From: Lepidodermella squamata
Taxonomy: Eukaryota; Gastrotricha
DNA length: 64,000 nt
Assembly (NCBI GenBank): GCA_047495785.1
Contig: JBLDXI010000007.1
Span: forward strand, 2,480,001-2,544,000
Direction: 5' to 3'
In this document: positions 11,715 to 22,120 of the stretch, piece by piece
Layout: the number at the start of each line of letters is the position of its first letter
How positions within the stretch are numbered: the stretch's first letter is position 1
Translations under genes and position numbers: made by a program
The notes under the pieces: generated by a model
Databases searched by the model: none
Seen by the model: the letters and a program-made list of their open reading frames with translations, nothing else
What the model was told of the DNA's origin: nothing

Positions 11715-12376
11715 CAGTGCTCCGCAAACTTTTTCACCCCTGTCATTTTTGGCGGCCGGAAAGCCTTGCTTCAGCCGCAGTAACGAACTGGCCCTTCTCC
11801 GGCCGCACAGGCATTGGCAATTCCCTTTCATCGGCCGCAAATTTAGTTTTTAGCTGCAAGCCACTTTTTTACATGACGAATTTTCTTCCGCAATAGTTCT
11901 ATGCGCTTAGTGAAGGCAGTTAATTAACAGAGGCCTTAGAAGCAAACTTCAACTACCTAAACCGACGATTTGCCACAACTTGAGTCAACAAAAACGACTC
12001 CTTCCTAAGCGATCCTAATAGCTCAGCACAGTTCTGACCCGCGAATGATAACTCTGACCCGCGCATGGCTCCCGCGGTCTTTAATTTAATTCACGCAATT
12101 TGTTTTGCCGTTTCGCTTTACTAATTAAACTAAGGTGAGGAAAAGTGCTCAATACTTGCAAATTGGACCCAGGAAACCAGAGGCTGCTTTTACTCGCGAG
12201 CAAATCGAGCTTGGACTAACGGTATTTCACAGGAATATTTGCTGAAAATAGTCTAGAATAGGCTGATTTTTGCGTCATGATCGAAGGAAACGGGGTAGCC
12301 AGCCGCATTCAAGCCACCATTCGAGAAAATCTTCCCGGCCGCATGCGGCCGTAGAAACCGGGTTTGAGGAGCACTG
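11715..12376. mobile_element. Non-autonomous hAT-like transposon, 662 bp
   Basis: The left terminus CAGTGCTCCGCAAACTTTTT and the right terminus CCGGGTTTGAGGAGCACTG form an inverted repeat with the CAGTG...CAAAC look of hAT (Charlie-type) ends. It is flanked by an 8-bp target duplication with one mismatch: CGCTAATG at 11707-11714 and CGCTAATA at 12377-12384. GGCCGC-rich subterminal words occur near both ends. No transposase is encoded, so movement would need a transposase supplied from elsewhere. Confidence 0.85.
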
Positions 12377-12846
12377 CGCTAATACAATTCGCGAATGGGC
12401 TTGGATTTGAATAATTATGGGAAGCGCCTATACACTCGCATCTCTCATCGCAAGCAAAGATGCTCAATATTAATTTAAAAGAATTCGTAGTAATTCTCTC
12501 ATCAATGGTATTGTCGAATTTGAAAATAATGGGGAAAACGCGATAAAAACCGCAACGCCGCCTTATAATACGGATACATACATACGCAACCTCAGCGAAA
12601 ATCGCGTGGTTTTCTCTTATTATATGACGGGGGAACGTAAAGCGTTCCACCGTTAGTGTTTTACTTTTTGTTTGTCCTGGTGTCCGCGCCCGTTTTGCGC
12701 ACGGTGGCCAACGTCGCGCTCCATCGTTAACTCGCGCAATTTTATTTATTGCGCGCACTTTTATTACCTAGCGATAGTTAAATTTGCCTTCTAATTAAGC
12801 TTCTCATGAATTTGCCAATGCCCAAGTCGGAAATCAGCTGAAAATG

Positions 12847-13477
12847 GGTGTTACGACAAGGTAGCCCAAGACAGAATAGTCCCGACAAGTTATCACCGAC
12901 TAGATAGCCCCGCGACAACTTATCAATTAAAAAATCAAATTTTTGGGCGACAAGGTAGCCCCTGCCAAAATAGCAAAAATTCGACGACAATTTAGCCCCG
13001 ACAAATTAGCCAAGAACATTCGAGCACAAATTGAATAAATTTATTTCCATATTTTCGTTGTATTACTAGTTTAAAAACGACAATTCAGCTAGTAGCGTAT
13101 GTTAGAGAATGGAATGAATGAGTTGTAGCCACCAGAAAGAGAGCCCGAGTTCACGACTACATTTAAACCAGCGGCGCCCAGGTTTTTAAACCTGAATTCG
13201 GCGCCTATGTGCATTGTTTACGCGTTAATTAGCTGACTTGGCGGTAAATAAGCAGTGTTATCGCGCTAATGAGTCGTGTGTTAGAATGTCGTGTGTTGAA
13301 TTGTCGCTGGATTAATTTCGGGCCAAAAAGTCGCGAATGAATTGTCGCGGAGAAAAATAATTTTTATTCGGGACGAATTGTCACGGGCTATTTTGTTTTC
13401 GGGATAGCCAGTCCGGTCTATTTTGTCGGGGCTATTTTGTCGGGATTATTTTGTCTTGGGCTCACTTGTCGTATAAC
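12847..13477. mobile_element. Foldback element A, 631 bp, 9-bp target duplication
   Basis: A perfect 9-bp direct repeat CTGAAAATG flanks the element (12838-12846 and 13478-13486). The ends are inverted (GTTACGACAAGG.. on the left, ..CTTGTCGTATAAC on the right). The arms of about 170-200 bp are built from a degenerate short word, roughly CGACAAnnTAGCCC, repeated many times in the left arm and as its complement (GGGGCTATTTTGTCG) in the right. No coding potential. The 9-bp duplication suits Mutator-like or foldback elements. Confidence 0.85.
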
Positions 13478-13527
13478 CTGAAAATGCCATAGCTAATATA
13501 TTAAAATTGAAAATCCTATGACATATT

Positions 13528-13868
13528 GGTTCTATGTCAATTGAGCAAACGAAAATTGAGCAACGAAAATTGAGCAAGGGCTTTTGAGCAACGATATTAG
13601 AGCAAACGAAATTAGAGCAAAACGAAATTAGAGCAAACGAAATTAGAGCAAAACGACTTTTGAGCAAAATGAGATTACCGCAAAATAACACCAGAGCAAA
13701 TTTTGTTTACAATAAATAAGAGCTAGAATTAATTATTAAATTTGCTCTCGTGTCGTTTTGCGGTAATCTCATTTTGCTCTAATTTCGTTTTGCTCTAATT
13801 TCGTTTGCTCTAACATCGTTGCTCAAAAGCCCTTGCTCAATTTTCGTTTGCTCAATTGACATAGAACC
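13528..13868. mobile_element. Foldback element B, 341 bp hairpin
   Basis: The left arm (13528 to about 13697) is built of repeated words of the type GAGCAAAACGAAATTA. The right arm (about 13742-13868) is its reverse complement, with GGTTCTATG/CATAGAACC at the outer ends and an AT-rich loop of about 45 bp. The flanks GACATATT (13520-13527) and GACATATG (13869-13876) look like an 8-bp target duplication with one change. It lies only 50 bp from element A and shares its architecture but not its repeat word. Confidence 0.82.
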
Positions 13869-14269
13869 GACATATGGTTACATATTCATAATTATAATGT
13901 TTTCGATCCTCACTAATTTTAAATTGGCGAATGATATAACATCAACTTGGTGATGAAAACTACTCCGTAGCCACGAGTCTATAGACTTTTGATGTAAAAT
14001 TGTCAATCTTCTAAGTCTTCGAATTTTCAGTTTATTATGCGTTATCTTATTTGCATATGTGACTGGGCCTAGGTGCAACCGGCGGCAACTCACTTCTGTT
14101 TTTCTACGACAACCTGTGTCCGCCTTGTAAAAATATATAAAGCCGCGACTACCGAGCCCTAGTCAGAGGCTGAGTTATAATATTATAGCGACTTGTATGT
14201 TCTAAGTTTCCGAGGACTCTATATTCTGGCCGTCCGGGGCTTCCGCTATACTGGGAGTGCGTGGGATAA

Positions 14270-14902
14270 TCGAAAAGTCCCGAGGACTTGAGAAAAATCT
14301 CTATCTCTATAAAATTAGATATCGCAGTCGGTCCAACTGCGAGTGAGTGCGATGACTCTCAGACTCTAAGCTTTAAGAGCTTTATGTGTGAGTACGATGA
14401 CCCACGAGTGAGCACGATGACTCAATAAATCTACAGCTATTTGAGTAACTGAAATTCAGAAACTAAGTTTTCTGCGGTTTTCGGTCCCTTATATAGGCCT
14501 CTCGGTCGTGTAAGCTCCACCCCCGCGCGATAGCCACCGCTACGCTCTGACCGTTCACGGTCATGACCTCGCGCACTATAATAATGCGCAGTTTTATTGC
14601 ACCTACAATAGCAATAATTTTATTTGCTTAGCCAATAAAAGTCGGCCCTCACCCAGTGGGCGGAGCTCAGACGGTCTATATAAGGGACCGAAAACCGCAG
14701 AAAACTTAGTTTCTGAATTTCAGTTACTCAAATAGCTGTAGATTTATTGAGTCATCGTGCTCACTCGTGGGTCATCGTACTCACACATAAAGCTCTTAAA
14801 GCTTAGAGTCTGAGAGTCATCGCACTCACTCGCAGTTGGACCGACTGCGATATCTAATTTTATAGAGATAGAGATTTTTCTCAAGTCCTGGGGAATTTTC
14901 GA
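14270..14902. repeat. Large inverted repeat, arms about 226 bp, with promoter-like core
   Basis: The left arm 14270-14496 and the right arm 14677-14902 are near-perfect inverted copies over about 225 bp, around a spacer of about 180 bp. At the inner edge of each arm is TATATAAGG or its complement, followed outward by GGACCGAAAACCGCAGAAAA. Further out in each arm is an AATAAA-like TTTATTGAGTCATCG stretch. The arms could be two oppositely oriented copies of an LTR-like or promoter-bearing unit, or one foldback element. No ORF with recognisable content and no clear target duplication seen. Confidence 0.75.
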
Positions 14903-15749
14903 TTTACAATGCAACGTAGCAGTCAGGTGAGCGGGGACTTGGAATTCTCTTAGAATAACCCTGAGTGCCCATATCGGCATTTACTAGCTGGAGATAGCAT
15001 TGTTTCGCGAAATATGGACCGGTTCCTGATTGTGGTCATGGGCATGCATCTTTAATAAATGTAAGTATATAGTAGCAAGGAAAGGAAAGGACAATGAAAA
15101 GTGAAAAGGCGGTTATTCACTTCGTTACGTTCATGTTCAGGATGAAATAAAAATAACTTTCAACTTAAAAAAGTGCAATATCGCAATATCTCCTTGTAAT
15201 GCCTGTTATTGCATCCATGCAATATTACATTTTATTATATAGGTGTTGCAGTTGAGTTTTGAAACTTATATAGGTAAGTAATTGCGATGAGTCATTTGAT
15301 TTGCCCTTATCGCTGTAACGTACCTCGGCCTTAGTCTCGCCATCTCTATCTACTGAATATATGGTGCAGAAAGAGTTTCCGTGTGGAAAATCCTCGGGAC
15401 TTCGCTAGACATATAGCTCTAGTCTCTATAACTCGGTCGCTCATTAGGCCGCGGTAGTTCCGGCCGTGATGAGGTAGCGTTAGGTTGTCGCACGTGTGTG
15501 CCAGAAATATTGTATATTAGCCTAAAGTGCTCCCTTCTATAGCCGGAACTTTAGATATAGCGCAATTATATAGTGGGACTCATTCGCCTACTCGCAACCC
15601 ACATCCCTAGGAACAACCGTACGTTCCCCCGTCTCTGGTTGCTAACCCGAAAGGGGTAGCGTCCAGCCAATCAGACGTATGGTACGTATTATAGGTACGC
15701 TGTGTTGCGCACACACGAGTTCTACCATATCGCGTTTATCGTGAAATTC

Positions 15750-16110
15750 GAGTATTAGCCAATTTGGCGCGTTTTTCATCAAATATCCTTTTAAATACGA
15801 GGGTGATGTATTTATTTTTTTCAGAATTCTGAATGGTTAGGGTCTGTTTCAACTGGTTGAGGAAAAACTGCTGCGTTTCACTGGTTGGTTTTTTCTTGAA
15901 ACGAGATTTTGTAGGAAAATTTGGGCTTTTGGCCAGATTTGCGGGGTTTTCAATTAATATCTTTTTAATTTCGAGGATTATATAGTTATTTTCTTCAGAA
16001 TTTTGAATAGTTGGGGCCTGGTTCAACTGGTTTACAAAGAATTTCTAGATTTTACTGGCTGGATTTTTCTTAAAGCGAGAGTTTATACGAAAATTTTGAC
16101 TCCACGCGAT
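15750..16110. repeat. Tandem duplication, about 185-190 bp unit, possibly coding on the - strand
   Basis: Two diverged copies, about 15750-15935 and 15936-16110. Both contain TTCAGAAT(T)CTGAAT/TTTTGAAT and CAACTGG landmarks in the same order. On the - strand (15736-16026) both copies read in the same frame as related peptides: TIQNSEENNYIILEIKKIL and TIQNSEKNKYITLVFKRIF. Keeping frame over a duplication hints at an old coding repeat, but there is no start context, signal or known domain. Confidence 0.5.
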
Positions 16111-16523
16111 GTTCGAATTCGTCTTTCAGCCGCTAAATTATTACTATTTCATATTTGAATGAAAATTCACTCTATTGAAAAGATGACAGGCACTGAAGAG
16201 AACAATCGACGAGAAAATGACATGGTTTTAACCTATGGTTCATGTTCTCCTGAGAATTAAGACAACAAGGTGAGATTTTCAGTATTCAAATTGGAATCGG
16301 TGTAGCTAAGTGATTTCGTGGATGACTACTACATTCTTCCACTGAATATCAGTGCCAAGGACCTGTCAAATGGAACTAAAGGTTGATCATTAACAATTGC
16401 TGGCTAAATTCTTCCGAATGAACAGAAAATGCCGTTGAATGTGTAAAAATTTCTCCTGTTTTACAGAAATAATGTGGCGATTGTAAATAATCTAGCCACA
16501 AGAATTTCTTTATAACCCAACAT

Positions 16524-16903
16524 ACCGTATTTTACGAATTATAAGACCCTGCCCTGTATTTTTTTTAAACAAGGTTCATGTCCTGCCCTGTATTTAGGGT
16601 CTGCCCTTTATTTCGGCTCTGCCCTTTATTTTTTCGAACCTAATCAGTCACCTGAAGAGTACCTAGATCAACAGTCAAAACCGCCGAATAACCACTATAG
16701 CTACTGCCTTCCACCTGTGACTACACGGGTTAAGTGTTTGCTCAAGAGGATTAAGGTGGATAAAGGGCGATTTGTGCACTCACTGACGAAAAATCTCAAC
16801 CTATCCAACTCTAACCACTCACCCAGCAGGTGCTCATGTAAGCCACTTCATACAAGGCCCTGCCTATTAATACGGTTCTGCCCTTTATTGTTTCAAATGA
16901 CCA
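16524..16903 (+). mobile_element. Truncated copy of the CTGCCC-type MITE
   Basis: It begins ACCGTATTTTACGAATTATA and runs closely parallel to the complete element at 42057-42514, including repeated CTGCCCTTTATT words and the AACCACTATAGCTACTGCC core. Similarity stops after TTTCAAATGACCAT, so the right terminal repeat is missing. Confidence 0.8.
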
Positions 16904-17399
16904 TTCAATAATCAATCGTCTGGCCCTCGACTTCGATTCTAAGTGGAAAAATTGCATAATCATCCACGAAATTAACATATTACACCGATTCATTAGTAAT
17001 TACTGACAAACTTGAATTTCAATCATTTTTGAGGAGGAGAACAGGTCATCGATTGGAACTAAGTCATCTCAGCGTTAATTGGTCCATTCAGTGCCACTTA
17101 TCCTTTCAACATGAGTGAACTTTCATCCTAAGATGGAATACTAATTAATTAGCATTGCGAGCATCAAGCCAAGTCAGGTTTTCCATCAAAAAACTGTTTT
17201 TCCGAAAAAACCAGCCAGCAGAAAATGAGCGAATCTCAGGCCGACTTTTAATGAAGGGCTATGGCATACGATGGCCTGATAAAATACCAGCATCATCCAC
17301 GAAAATCTAAAAAGATTTCAAAAAAACTAAACCAAATTCGTTAGGGCTCGAAGTAAAAAAGTGGTACAGTAGTACTCTTATGTGTGCGTAGTATATTCA

Positions 17400-17925
17400 T
17401 GAACAGAACGCGCGCTTTGGCGCAGCGCATAATAGCATAAATGTTAGCGCGCGCAATATAATACAATAAAATGTATGGTCAATCAAAGGCAGTTATTATG
17501 CCGCAATACCGACATGGTATTTCCCCTGAAAATTAGCTTGCAGGTGTACGCATAAAGCAGGGATCACATGTTATTCAGTCACTTTCCGACTAACCTAAGG
17601 TGAATTTAATCTGTTAGCATACTTGAGATGGTGTCTAGAGTCTAAGAAGGGTGTCAGCGGGCGGCTTAAGGTGTTTGAGAGCTAATCGCTTGAACCGTGC
17701 GGTGATGAAACGAGTGCGGCCATTATCAACACCCAAAGCTAGTATTAAGAGTGATTTTGTGGCAATTATTCAGGTGCGGCCTTTATTCGGGTAGCGGTCT
17801 TTATTCGGCTTTTATTACAGTATATTCGAAGCGGGCTATTATTTATTTTTAAATGCTCAAACTAGCCGAAAATTTCGGGCTTTTATTCGAGGGAGGCTAT
17901 TAATCGATAAAATACCGTAACAGAT
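17400..17925. repeat. Repeat-rich flank: inverted partner of 9.4 kb plus GTGCGGCC element fragment
   Basis: About 17415-17520 is the reverse complement of about 9402-9495. From about 17740, words CAGGTGCGGCCTTTATT and GGTAGCGGTCTTTATTCGG match the subterminal sequence of the 10426-10855 element. The stretch ends near 17920 with AATACCGTAA, a terminal-repeat-like sequence. Confidence 0.55.
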
Positions 17926-17972
17926 TTGGGTTTAATTATAATCCTTGTTTAGTAGAAAGTAGAAGGATGAAT

Positions 17973-19094
17973 TCATTGAAATTTTAGAGTTCCGGCATAG
18001 AACTCGAAAACTGCACGAACCTCCATTTTGAGTTGTTCTTTAATGTACGAATCGTTGATTAGGTCCAGCGCAACACGCTGTTCGTTGTCTTTCAAAACAG
18101 CAATTTCAGAACCAAATCTATCCAACAGTAACCGAATAACGTCGATTTTGCCACCCGTGCAAGCCAAATGCAAAGCCGTTGAACCGCAATTTGTCCTAGC
18201 GTCCCACTGAGCCCCGAATTTTTCTATCAACATCTCCACAACTGAAGCGTGGCCGTCACAGGCAGCACAGTGGAGAGGCGTCCAGCCTGAATTATCCGAC
18301 GCTTCGATATTCGCGTGAAATTTCTCGACTAAAATGCTAAAGACAGAAGGATGACTAAGCGCAAGATGGAGAGGCGTGTAGCCACAGTTGTCCCTAGCCT
18401 CAATATCGGCCCCGAACCTTCCGACCATCATGTCCACTATTGAAGCATGGCCTCGATGAGAAGCCTGGTGTAGTGGCGTGAATCCGTTTCGATCAACACT
18501 GCCAACGCTTGCCGAGAACCTTTCGATGAGCATCTCAGCAACTTGAGCTTGCCCATTGAAAACAGCCCGATGCAAAGGCGTGCAACCCTCGTCGTCAACT
18601 GAATCGACTTCCGCCTTGAATTTTCCTATTAGTAAATCGACAACTGCAGCGTGGCCAAAGAAAGCGGCGTAATTTAGAGGCGTAGCGTCATTTTCATCCA
18701 GCGCTTCGATATTTGCCGCGAACTTGCCAATCAGCAGTTCAACTATCGAAGCGTGGCCTTTGCAAGCCGCGTAGTGCAACGGCGTCCAACCATGAATGTC
18801 AACGCAATCAACTTCTGCTCCGAATTTCGCAATCAGAAGATCAACGATAGCGTCATGTCCGAACTTAGCTGCCTGGTGGAGAGGTGTTTGGCCTCTTTTG
18901 TCGACTGCCTCGACTTTTGACCCGAATTTCCTGATCAGCAAGTCTACAGTCGTTTCGCGACCATTACAAGCGGCATGATGCAAAGCTGTCAATCCATCAC
19001 TATCTGTTTCGTGCACATCAACTCTTGACTGTTCAATGAGACCTTCGACAATATCGTTTTGGCCGTTGATAGCAGCTTGGTGCAATTCTGTCAT
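17973..19094 (-). CDS. Ankyrin-repeat protein, intronless
   Basis: 373 residues from ATG at 19094. Nearly the whole protein is a run of about ten ankyrin repeats, each opening with G-x-T(P/A)LHxA and continuing with GHAxIV(D/E)LLIxKFGA. Repeat spacing read between successive GxTPLH motifs is 34 residues, one more than the usual 33, because of a KFGAxV(E/D) hairpin extension in almost every unit. The last unit breaks into LLLDRFGSEIAVLKDNEQR and a C-terminal helix. There is no signal peptide, membrane span or catalytic domain, so a cytosolic or nuclear binding scaffold is expected. The partner is unknown. One repeat (LHLALSHPSVFSILVEKF) is shortened by a few residues. The lack of introns and the very regular repeats could reflect recent internal duplication, retroposition or horizontal transfer. 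Confidence 0.85.
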   Translation of the reverse strand: MTELHQAAINGQNDIVEGLIEQSRVDVHETDSDGLTALHHAACNGRETTVDLLIRKFGSKVEAVDKRGQTPLHQAAKFGHDAIVDLLIAKFGAEVDCVDIHGWTPLHYAACKGHASIVELLIGKFAANIEALDENDATPLNYAAFFGHAAVVDLLIGKFKAEVDSVDDEGCTPLHRAVFNGQAQVAEMLIERFSASVGSVDRNGFTPLHQASHRGHASIVDMMVGRFGADIEARDNCGYTPLHLALSHPSVFSILVEKFHANIEASDNSGWTPLHCAACDGHASVVEMLIEKFGAQWDARTNCGSTALHLACTGGKIDVIRLLLDRFGSEIAVLKDNEQRVALDLINDSYIKEQLKMEVRAVFEFYAGTLKFQ

Positions 19095-19843
19095 CCTCTG
19101 TTAATGAATGCATATGAATGCTGGTGAATCAATGATATAGCGTATCAGTGCCTGAAGACTGAAGACAAGCAACTGAAGATAAAAGAAAAGACGGCAGATA
19201 TCTTGTGACACCCTTATCTGCGAAAAACGAGCCGTATTCTTCATTGGCCATCGATCAGACAAAAAAGACGATGACAGATGACACATTATACATGTTTTTG
19301 GGTGCCAACTTTCCTTTAGTCGTTGAATCGCCCTTAGCCCATAGCCCATAGCCCATGGCGATCGAACCAGCGGAACTTGTTGCTGTTGTTGGTGCCATTC
19401 TGATTACTCTGCCCGACAGTTCTGAAGAAAAATTAACGTGTCAAGGGAGGTTGGCACCAACTTGAACGCTGAACACTTTCTGAAGACCAAAGGCAAAATA
19501 CAATACAGTTTTCAATTTCAAAGGTTTACTTGGAGCATCGATCTCTATAAAAGTTGCAGATACTCCAGCTAAGGAAATTGAATGATGTCGAATTTATTAA
19601 AAACAGGGCTCTTACTTTTTATTGAAATCTCAATTTTTCATATCATTGATTGAGCTGGTTGATAAAATGACGGTTTTTTGAAAACTTTTCATCGTGAATC
19701 AGCAAAGTTATTAAAGATTACGTCATTCCGCTTGCCAACTGATTGCGGATATTAAAATACCCGCAACGCAAATGCACACCGCAAACCCCAATCAATTCGT
19801 TTGGAATCTGTGGCACTTTTCGCCAAGTTTTGTTTCGCAAAAT
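19095..19843. other. Intergenic between ankyrin gene and first ion-channel gene
   Basis: No convincing gene. It should contain the promoters of the divergently transcribed ankyrin gene (- strand) and the ion-channel gene (+ strand). I see no strong core promoter element. Confidence 0.45.
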
Positions 19844-21448
19844 ATGATTATTTTGTACTTGGTTGTTTCAGGCATGTTTCTATCGCAGGTATGGAGTCAA
19901 AACTCCTCGAATCAGACTACATTTCTTACACCGCCTGAAATGACCTCTCTCATCATTTCAACATGCAATCTATATCCGACCGCTAACACACCGTCCCTCG
20001 ATGGATCACCGACTATAACAGGGCTAAATGTTAAAGCTGAGCGATTTCTGGCGATTGACGACGTGGCTGAGACATTCACAATCAATGGGGCCGTGTCTCT
20101 AGTTTTGATGGTGCCTTGTTTAACTCAATTACCGACACTTCCCAATTGGTCGCCGTTGTCGTTAGAACTCTGGCAGGAAGATCCAGTTGCTTATTGGAGA
20201 CCTCGAATTGTAAGGGATTGCGTTGGAAAGAAATATTATAGAAGTAATAGTTTTAAATTGAGCTGATATAATTGGAATTCAAATTTTTCATAGTGTGCCC
20301 CTATTTTCGCACACTTATGTGGTATACCTATTTTTCGTACATTATAATTTTGTGGAGTGACTTTGATTTGATTTGATTTCTTCAGTAAATCACAGGTCTT
20401 TCCATGGTGAATCAAATAAAATCAAAGTCTTTGATTATAATTTCCTTATTGGGGACTTTTTCCTTATTTTTCATAAAATTTTCAAACCTAATCCTAAATC
20501 CTAACCCTAACCCTAACCATAAGTTCAATTTAAAAAATTGTGCATAGTAAAAATATATCACATCATTATGGTCACATAGTCACTTTGTTTTTCATATTGG
20601 AAGATGGAAGATGAGTTTGGTTTGACTCATCATGGTTGGAGTTTTAATGATAATTTTGTTGTTTTCCAAAGTTCCATCGTAACAGTCCAGTCAACACCGC
20701 AATGAGCGGTGACGGATTTTCCACTGCATTGATAGTCTTTTTGGGCAATGGATATGTTTACCAGTCAACTTACGGGACATTCACGTCGTTTTGCGACCTG
20801 GACTTCTTCGCCTTTCCGTTTGATCGGCAAAACTGCTCGCTAAACTTTGCTTACATGCAGCCTGCGGAACAGTTTCTAATCATTTCCAAAACTCTAGAGA
20901 TCGACGCAGAGAAATTCATGCCAGACAACTCTATTTGGAAACTAGCTAGTTACGACTCAATTCAGGGCACGCTTAGTATTTTGGAAAAAGATTTCCACAT
21001 ACTAACATATTACTTTGTCATCGACCGTCTGCCTAATTACTACATGCTGAATTTATTCGGACCAAGTCTGATTTTGTGCCTACTTCAACTTGTTGGCTTT
21101 CTAGTACCAGCTGAAGAACCTGATCGCCCGGCTTTCGGAGTAACTGTCATGTTGGCAATGTTCGTACTTCACGATCAAATCGTTTCAAGCCTGCCGAAAT
21201 CTCCGAAGCAAATTGTAGCATCGATTTACGCCTTTTCACAGGTCGTTTTCGGCATGGCTGTAACAATACATTCGGCTGCGATTTGCTTCTGGCTGAGTTA
21301 CTCACCTGATACAGCGCATCGTCTGATCTTGAACAGGAAATTTGAATTCTTTCGGTTTATCGACGGCATCGGTTTTGTTGTAGCTGCTCTAGCGTTGTTT
21401 TTCATTAATTTGATCGCGTTCGCTTTCATTTCCGCAGCTGGTAAATGA
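19844..21448 (+). CDS. Cys-loop pentameric ligand-gated ion channel subunit 1
   Basis: Exons 19844-20209 and 20672-21448, phase 0, 462-bp intron (ATT|GTAAGG ... CCAAAG|TTCCAT). An upstream in-frame ATG at 19772 exists; 19844 is preferred because it starts a clean signal peptide ending near VWS|QN. The product is about 380 residues. The extracellular domain has IDDVAETFTING and WRPRI (the WxP strand), then a canonical Cys-loop CDLDFFAFPFDRQNC with 13 residues between cysteines. Four membrane segments follow; M2 reads DRPAFGVTVMLAMFVLHDQI. The M3-M4 link is only about 18-20 residues. The plasma-membrane homo- or heteropentamer role is known for the family; the ligand is unknown. Asp at position -1' and absence of the anion-channel PAR motif suggest cation selectivity (inference). 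It is the most divergent of the channel genes here and faces the EGF gene, not a class C receptor. Confidence 0.85.
20485..20518. repeat. Interstitial telomere-like CCCTAA tract
   Basis: Within the intron of channel gene 1: CCTAATCCTAAAT then CCTAACCCTAACCCTAACC. It has about three exact CCCTAA units plus degenerate ones. This is the complement of TTAGGG, the common metazoan telomere unit. Confidence 0.75.
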
Positions 21449-22120
21449 TATAACAAATGTGTCAGGACTTCTAACTTCTAACTGAGCATTCTAACTGTGG
21501 TTAGGTTGTTCCATACATCAACGTTGGCTTTTGTCATAACTTATTCTTCTGTTGACTGATGAAGGAATATTTCAGTAAATAGGAAGATGTTGTGAGCTTG
21601 TAACTACCTGAATACAGAATGTATAGTCAGCTGTATTTCCTGGGGGAGCGATCAACGTGATAAGATTCGTCGTGAAATAAACATAAATATATTGCCAATG
21701 TAACGACATCCACTTTGGGGATGTTAGGTCCTGTCCCATTTAACATTGAAGGTATGATTAAAGGCTAAAAATGGTAATCGAACATGAAGCCGCCGGAGTA
21801 GTTTACCTGGAATTTTTCGAGCACGTCTTGAATGTAAGAACATTTCTTGAAACGAGCCAGTGTTTACAGTAACTCCAGGATCCATAATTATGATTGCATC
21901 CTGTTCATAGATCAAAACTCCAAACAAAAATAGTGATGTCTAATTGGTTAATGCCTAGAGGTCCATTTTCAATCTGATACAATGCCAAATCAGTTATGAT
22001 CAATCTTAGCGACAACCAAGTTGCTGGTTTTTCCTAACATCATAATATTGTCAAGTCTAATACACATGTATCATAATCATAAGTGAGATGAGTCGTGAAT
22101 AATCATTGCATCGTGTCATT
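21449..22120. other. Spacer between convergent channel gene 1 and EGF gene
   Basis: No gene seen. This is the shared 3' flank of the + strand channel gene and the - strand EGF gene; AT-rich, with no obvious repeat. Confidence 0.45.

Noticed and set aside
12309-12758. 149-residue open frame on the - strand
   Set aside because: Starts outside and runs into the end of the hAT-like element; composition is not protein-like and no domain is visible.
12847-13868. Possible CRISPR-like array because of short regularly recurring words
   Set aside because: The words are degenerate, irregularly spaced and inverted in the second half; target duplications show transposable elements in an animal genome.
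14270-14902. LTR retrotransposon
   Set aside because: The two arms are inverted, not direct, and no gag or pol coding sequence lies between or beside them.
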